Part shown: piece after piece, positions 6,916-9,035 of the stretch
Position numbering within the stretch: position 1 is the first letter of the stretch
Layout: each line of letters begins with the position of its first letter
Assembly (NCBI GenBank): GCA_030628905.1
Contig: DAOVQB010000186.1
Coordinates: 1 to 9,035 of the forward strand
DNA length: 9,035 nt
Direction: 5' to 3'
Source: DAOVQB01 sp023128935
GTDB taxonomy: Bacteria > Eisenbacteria > RBG-16-71-46 > CAIMUX01 > WJJG01
The notes under the pieces: model-generated
Databases searched by the model: none
What the model was told of the DNA's origin: nothing
The model's input: only the letters and a program-made list of their open reading frames with translations
Position numbers and translations under genes: made by a program

Positions 6916-6940
6916 GGGAGCTGGTCTGCAACCAGCTCCC
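6916..6940 (+). terminator. Terminator-like hairpin after the ConA-like protein gene
   Basis: A perfect 10-bp inverted repeat (GGGAGCTGGT / ACCAGCTCCC) encloses a five-base loop CTGCA, starting 22 bases after the stop codon. It is GC-rich and stable, but no T-tract follows, so it is not a textbook intrinsic terminator. It could act as a weak terminator or as a 3' mRNA-stabilising stem. Confidence 0.55.
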
Positions 6941-7029
6941 TCTGCACCGCGAAAGGGTGATCTTCCGGTCGCTCTCCGGGCTTTCTCCAGCCCACCCGGG
7001 GTGATAGCACCCATCGTGATCCTAGCCTG

Positions 7030-7188
7030 ATGGTGATTCTCTGGTCGGTCTCCACATCGCTGACGATTCTGCTCTTCATCATGTTCTCGATAAGCCTTGC
7101 ATATCAGATCGCCCTTCATCGTGAGAAGAGAGCGAAAGCTGAGTCAGGGCCCGAGCCCCAGGCAGAAGCGGGAGGCTCCGAGGGATAG
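7030..7188 (+). CDS. Possible 52-residue single-pass membrane small protein
   Basis: An ATG at 7030 opens a 53-codon frame ending at TAG 7186-7188. The product has a hydrophobic helix at about residues 4-27 (SLTILLFIMFSISLAYQIAL), a basic patch HREKRAK just after it, and a Pro/Glu/Ala/Gly tail. This is a plausible N-out/C-in small membrane protein. No clear Shine-Dalgarno precedes it and no family is recognised. It lies in the otherwise gene-free 402-base gap between the ConA-like gene and the sigma factor. If it is not real, that gap holds only the hairpin near its left end and the putative ECF promoter near its right end. Confidence 0.4.
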   Translation: MVILWSVSTSLTILLFIMFSISLAYQIALHREKRAKAESGPEPQAEAGGSEG

Positions 7189-7237
7189 GACCGGGCCACC
7201 GGCTCATCCCACGTCGGCTGCCCATCCAGGAGCAGGA

Positions 7238-7266
7238 GTAACCTTTCAGGCCAGGAAATCGTCATA
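7238..7266 (+). promoter_or_regulatory. Weak candidate ECF-type promoter before the sigma factor gene
   Basis: TAACCTTT (7239-7246), resembling the GAACTT -35 of ECF sigma factors, is followed by CGTCATA (7260-7266), resembling their CGTC/TCTGA -10, at near-usual spacing. It would give a leader of about 25 bases to the ATG at 7297 and allow autoregulation. The match is partial. Confidence 0.25.
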
Positions 7267-7296
7267 GCAGATGAACGGCGGACGAATGGCAGATGA

Positions 7297-7893
7297 ATGA
7301 TAGACAACGAGACTTACAAAGACATTGTTCGAGAGAACAAAGACCGCGTCTTCAGCCACGCGCTGTATCTTCTGCGCTGTCGAGAGGATGCAGAAGATGC
7401 CACGCAGGAAGTGTTTGTCCGGCTCTGGAACCACCGGAACAGGATTGCCAGGAGGCGGGTTGAGGCGTGGATCATGCGGACGGCCCACAACTTCTGTATC
7501 GACCTGCTGCGGAAGAGACAGACCTGCGGCTCGCGCATGAGACGATGGCCTGGGGCCGATCCGGATAGCTTCGCTATCAGGATGGATTGCACAGCGAATC
7601 CCGAGGAGCGCTATGAGTTCACCAGGAAGCAAGAGGCACTCTTGTCGGCGATGGAACTGCTGCCTGAGAAAACCAGGAGCATATTGCTGCTGCACTATTT
7701 CCACGGGTTCAAATACAAGGCTATAGGGGAGATACTCGGGACAAAGGTTGGTGCGGTCAAAGTGGCCGTCCACCGCGGAAGGAAGGCACTCAGGAGGCTA
7801 TTGGCGGAGTCCTGCTTGGATAATTGTGGAAGGCGTGATCATGAAGAGCCAATGCGACAAGATCAGAAGCGAGCTGGATCGCTTTCTGGATGA
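7297..7893 (+). CDS. ECF-family RNA polymerase sigma factor (sigma-24/RpoE-like)
   Basis: A 198-residue protein. Sigma region 2 spans about 10-76, with the core-binding and -10-recognition helices CREDAEDATQEVFVRLWNH and VEAWIMRTAHNFCIDLLRKR. A linker of about 35 residues leads to region 4 at about 112-169 (LLPEKTRSILLLHYFHGF, then YKAIGEILGTKVGAVKVAVH and RGRKALRRLL), the helix-turn-helix that reads the -35. There is no region 1.1 or 3, as expected for ECF factors. The start at 7297 is preceded directly by an in-frame TGA, so no longer start is possible; the ribosome site is weak. The last 53 bases overlap the anti-sigma gene, which implies coupled translation and a balanced ratio. It would be released when the anti-sigma senses an envelope signal. 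Confidence 0.95.
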   Translation: MIDNETYKDIVRENKDRVFSHALYLLRCREDAEDATQEVFVRLWNHRNRIARRRVEAWIMRTAHNFCIDLLRKRQTCGSRMRRWPGADPDSFAIRMDCTANPEERYEFTRKQEALLSAMELLPEKTRSILLLHYFHGFKYKAIGEILGTKVGAVKVAVHRGRKALRRLLAESCLDNCGRRDHEEPMRQDQKRAGSLSG

Positions 7894-8446
7894 AGACTTG
7901 CCCAATCGCGACCGACTCCGGGTTGCAGAGCATTTGAAGAACTGTCCGGACTGCCGCGCTGAGCTTGAGAGAGAGCGGCAGCTGATGGATGCGATGGCCG
8001 AACTGCCGCGCCTGCGTTGTCCCGAGCGGGTCATCCAGCAGATCGAGAGAGACATCTGCCAGCAGATCGAGAGAGACATCTGCCAGGGAATCGAGAGGAA
8101 CGCCTACCTAGGCAATCAGAGAAGTTCCCTGACGGGCAATCTGCGAGCATTCCTCAAGGGCCCTCGCTGGAGATGGGCCTCCGTGGGATTCGCGGCGCTC
8201 ACAGCCATGGTGATGATTTCCCTCTGGCACCCATTCGGCAGGATGAGTGAGCGAGTGCAGCCCCCTTTCTCACAGGAGGAGATCCGCATGGCAAGAGGGC
8301 AGGTCAAGTGGAGCTTGGCCTATGTCGTTCAGACGATGGACCACGCACAGAGAAGCGTGATGGAAGATATCTTGAAGAATGATCTGCCACAGATGACCAG
8401 GAACTGTGTTAGAGATGCGGTTCCAGCGATGGAAGGAGGCAAATGA
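7841..8446 (+). CDS. Transmembrane zinc-finger (ZAS) anti-sigma factor
   Basis: A 201-residue product starting at ATG 7841, preceded by GGAAGG; an in-frame GTG at 7748 lies deep inside the sigma gene and is unlikely. Residues 1-45 carry the zinc anti-sigma motif: C5, then H31-x3-C35-x2-C38 within a helical CDKIRSELDRFLDEDL...EHLKNCPDCRAEL segment that would clamp the sigma factor. A linker of three 8-residue repeats (66-89) leads to a TM helix at about 112-129, followed by a roughly 70-residue extracytoplasmic domain (130-201) that may be the sensor. It overlaps the sigma gene by 53 bases and the next gene by 4. The sensor domain has no recognised ligand. Confidence 0.93.
   Translation: MKSQCDKIRSELDRFLDEDLPNRDRLRVAEHLKNCPDCRAELERERQLMDAMAELPRLRCPERVIQQIERDICQQIERDICQGIERNAYLGNQRSSLTGNLRAFLKGPRWRWASVGFAALTAMVMISLWHPFGRMSERVQPPFSQEEIRMARGQVKWSLAYVVQTMDHAQRSVMEDILKNDLPQMTRNCVRDAVPAMEGGK
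8036..8083 (+). repeat. 24-bp perfect tandem duplication inside the anti-sigma gene
   Basis: Two identical, adjacent 24-base units (8036-8059 and 8060-8083) encode QQIERDIC twice. A third, diverged unit (8084-8107) encodes QGIERNAY. The unit length is a multiple of three, so the frame is kept, and the repeats lengthen the cytoplasmic linker between the zinc finger and the TM helix. Confidence 0.92.
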
Positions 8447-9003
8447 TGAAGTATGCAAATCTGATCGCTGGCGCACTGCTGCTCATGGGATCCTGTTGGG
8501 GTGCCCATGCAAGAGATGTCGAGATCGAGAATCACCCCGGGTACATCAATCTTGAGGACATCGAGATTCCCGATGCCTGTGAGTCGGTCACCGATATTTC
8601 CCTGGGGCAGGCTCTCTTGGCACTGGCCTGGAAATCGAGCGGGAAGGATGGAGACGAGGGGTCCGCGAAATTACTCTCTATTCGGGTGAAATCGTACGAG
8701 AGCGACTCTCTCGATATGGTCAAATTGCAGCCCATTATTGATCGAATCGAACGCAAGCTGAAGAAAGAGAAGTGGGAGCAGATTGTCCATGTGCTGGAGG
8801 GAGACGAACGCACGACGGTCAGCGTGAAGCAGGATGACGGGAAGATCCTGGGTCTGTTCGTCATGAGCATTGAACCGGACAGCGAAGTTGTGTTCGTAAA
8901 CATCGTGGGGAGTTTCGACCTGGATGATCTCAATCGCTTCGATCTTGGTCTCGATCTCGACCAATCCGCGCTAGACAGCCTTCGCAAGAGCGCGGGGGAT
9001 TAA
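8443..9003 (+). CDS. Exported DUF4252 protein in the sigma/anti-sigma operon
   Basis: A 186-residue product with a signal peptide (hydrophobic LIAGALLLMGSCWG, cleavage after AHA at about residue 23). The mature part has the DUF4252 pattern: an N-terminal ENHPGYINLEDIEIPD segment, a central LLSIRVKSYESDS strand, a QPIIDRIERKLKKEKWEQIV helix, and a final VFVNIVGSFDLDDLNR strand. DUF4252 proteins are uncharacterised and are often found next to ECF sigma/anti-sigma pairs. A role as a periplasmic partner or target of that pair is an inference. The ATG at 8443 overlaps the anti-sigma stop (ATGA). AGGAGG at 8434-8439 is only three bases from it and six from the adjacent ATG at 8446, so the true start may be 8446. 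Confidence 0.9.
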   Translation: MMKYANLIAGALLLMGSCWGAHARDVEIENHPGYINLEDIEIPDACESVTDISLGQALLALAWKSSGKDGDEGSAKLLSIRVKSYESDSLDMVKLQPIIDRIERKLKKEKWEQIVHVLEGDERTTVSVKQDDGKILGLFVMSIEPDSEVVFVNIVGSFDLDDLNRFDLGLDLDQSALDSLRKSAGD

Positions 9004-9035
9004 TGGCAACTATCTCACCATGATCATACGCCCTG

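Noticed and set aside
7246..7773. 175-codon minus-strand ORF
   Set aside because: It is antisense to the ECF sigma factor, which is certain from its region 2 and region 4 motifs.
8485..8502. Lipobox-like LMGSC at residues 14-18 of the DUF4252 protein
   Set aside because: Met at -3 and Gly at -2 fit the lipobox poorly, and a good signal peptidase I site (AHA) follows five residues later.
9003..9020. ATG overlapping the DUF4252 stop (TAATG) as the start of a next operon gene
   Set aside because: The frame reaches a stop after six codons.

Overview
The window looks like chromosomal DNA from an uncultivated-type bacterium of the FCB superphylum or a neighbouring lineage. Candidatus Eisenbacteria or Krumholzibacteriota would fit best. 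This is an inference from protein style, not from a marker gene. The clues are secreted proteins ending in FlgD-like (T9SS type A-like) sorting domains, others ending in a short W-G-x-[IL]-K-A-x-[FY]-R tail, a six-cysteine module before one such tail, and an ECF sigma / anti-sigma / DUF4252 cluster. GC content is moderately high (estimated by eye) and coding is dense. No rRNA, tRNA, CRISPR, transposase or phage gene was seen.

Left part (1-4659) is a secretome block of three exported proteins. On the minus strand, running off the left edge, is a large gluzincin-type zinc metalloprotease (HEFEH plus a downstream glutamate) with a FlgD-like C-terminal domain. It has a strong Shine-Dalgarno and a good TTGACG-N18-TATCAT promoter. 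Divergent from it is a plus-strand right-handed beta-helix protein with a stacked cysteine ladder, a Cys-rich module and a WGSLKALYR end. Convergent with that is a minus-strand beta-propeller (YVTN-like) protein with a complete FlgD-like sorting domain.

Middle part (4871-6894) holds an all-helical, His/Glu-rich protein that may be ferritin-like (DUF892/YciF-like, tentative). It is followed by a small two-TM protein with a DUF3592-like layout, then a secreted concanavalin A-like (LamG-type) protein that carries the short W-G tail. The last has its own TTGACG-N18-TAGTCT promoter and a perfect 10-bp hairpin after its stop codon.

Right part (7030-9003) holds a possible 52-residue single-TM small protein, then a compact three-gene unit: an ECF sigma factor, its zinc-finger (H-x3-C-x2-C) transmembrane anti-sigma factor, and an exported DUF4252 protein. 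The first two genes overlap by 53 bases and the next two by 4 bases, so they are almost certainly co-transcribed and translationally coupled. This unit presumably senses an envelope signal. Whether it controls the neighbouring exported proteins cannot be told from the sequence.

No wholly new multi-gene system is evident. The most interesting points are the coexistence of two C-terminal signature types on exported proteins, the cysteine-laddered beta-helix, and a fresh 24-bp tandem duplication inside the anti-sigma gene.
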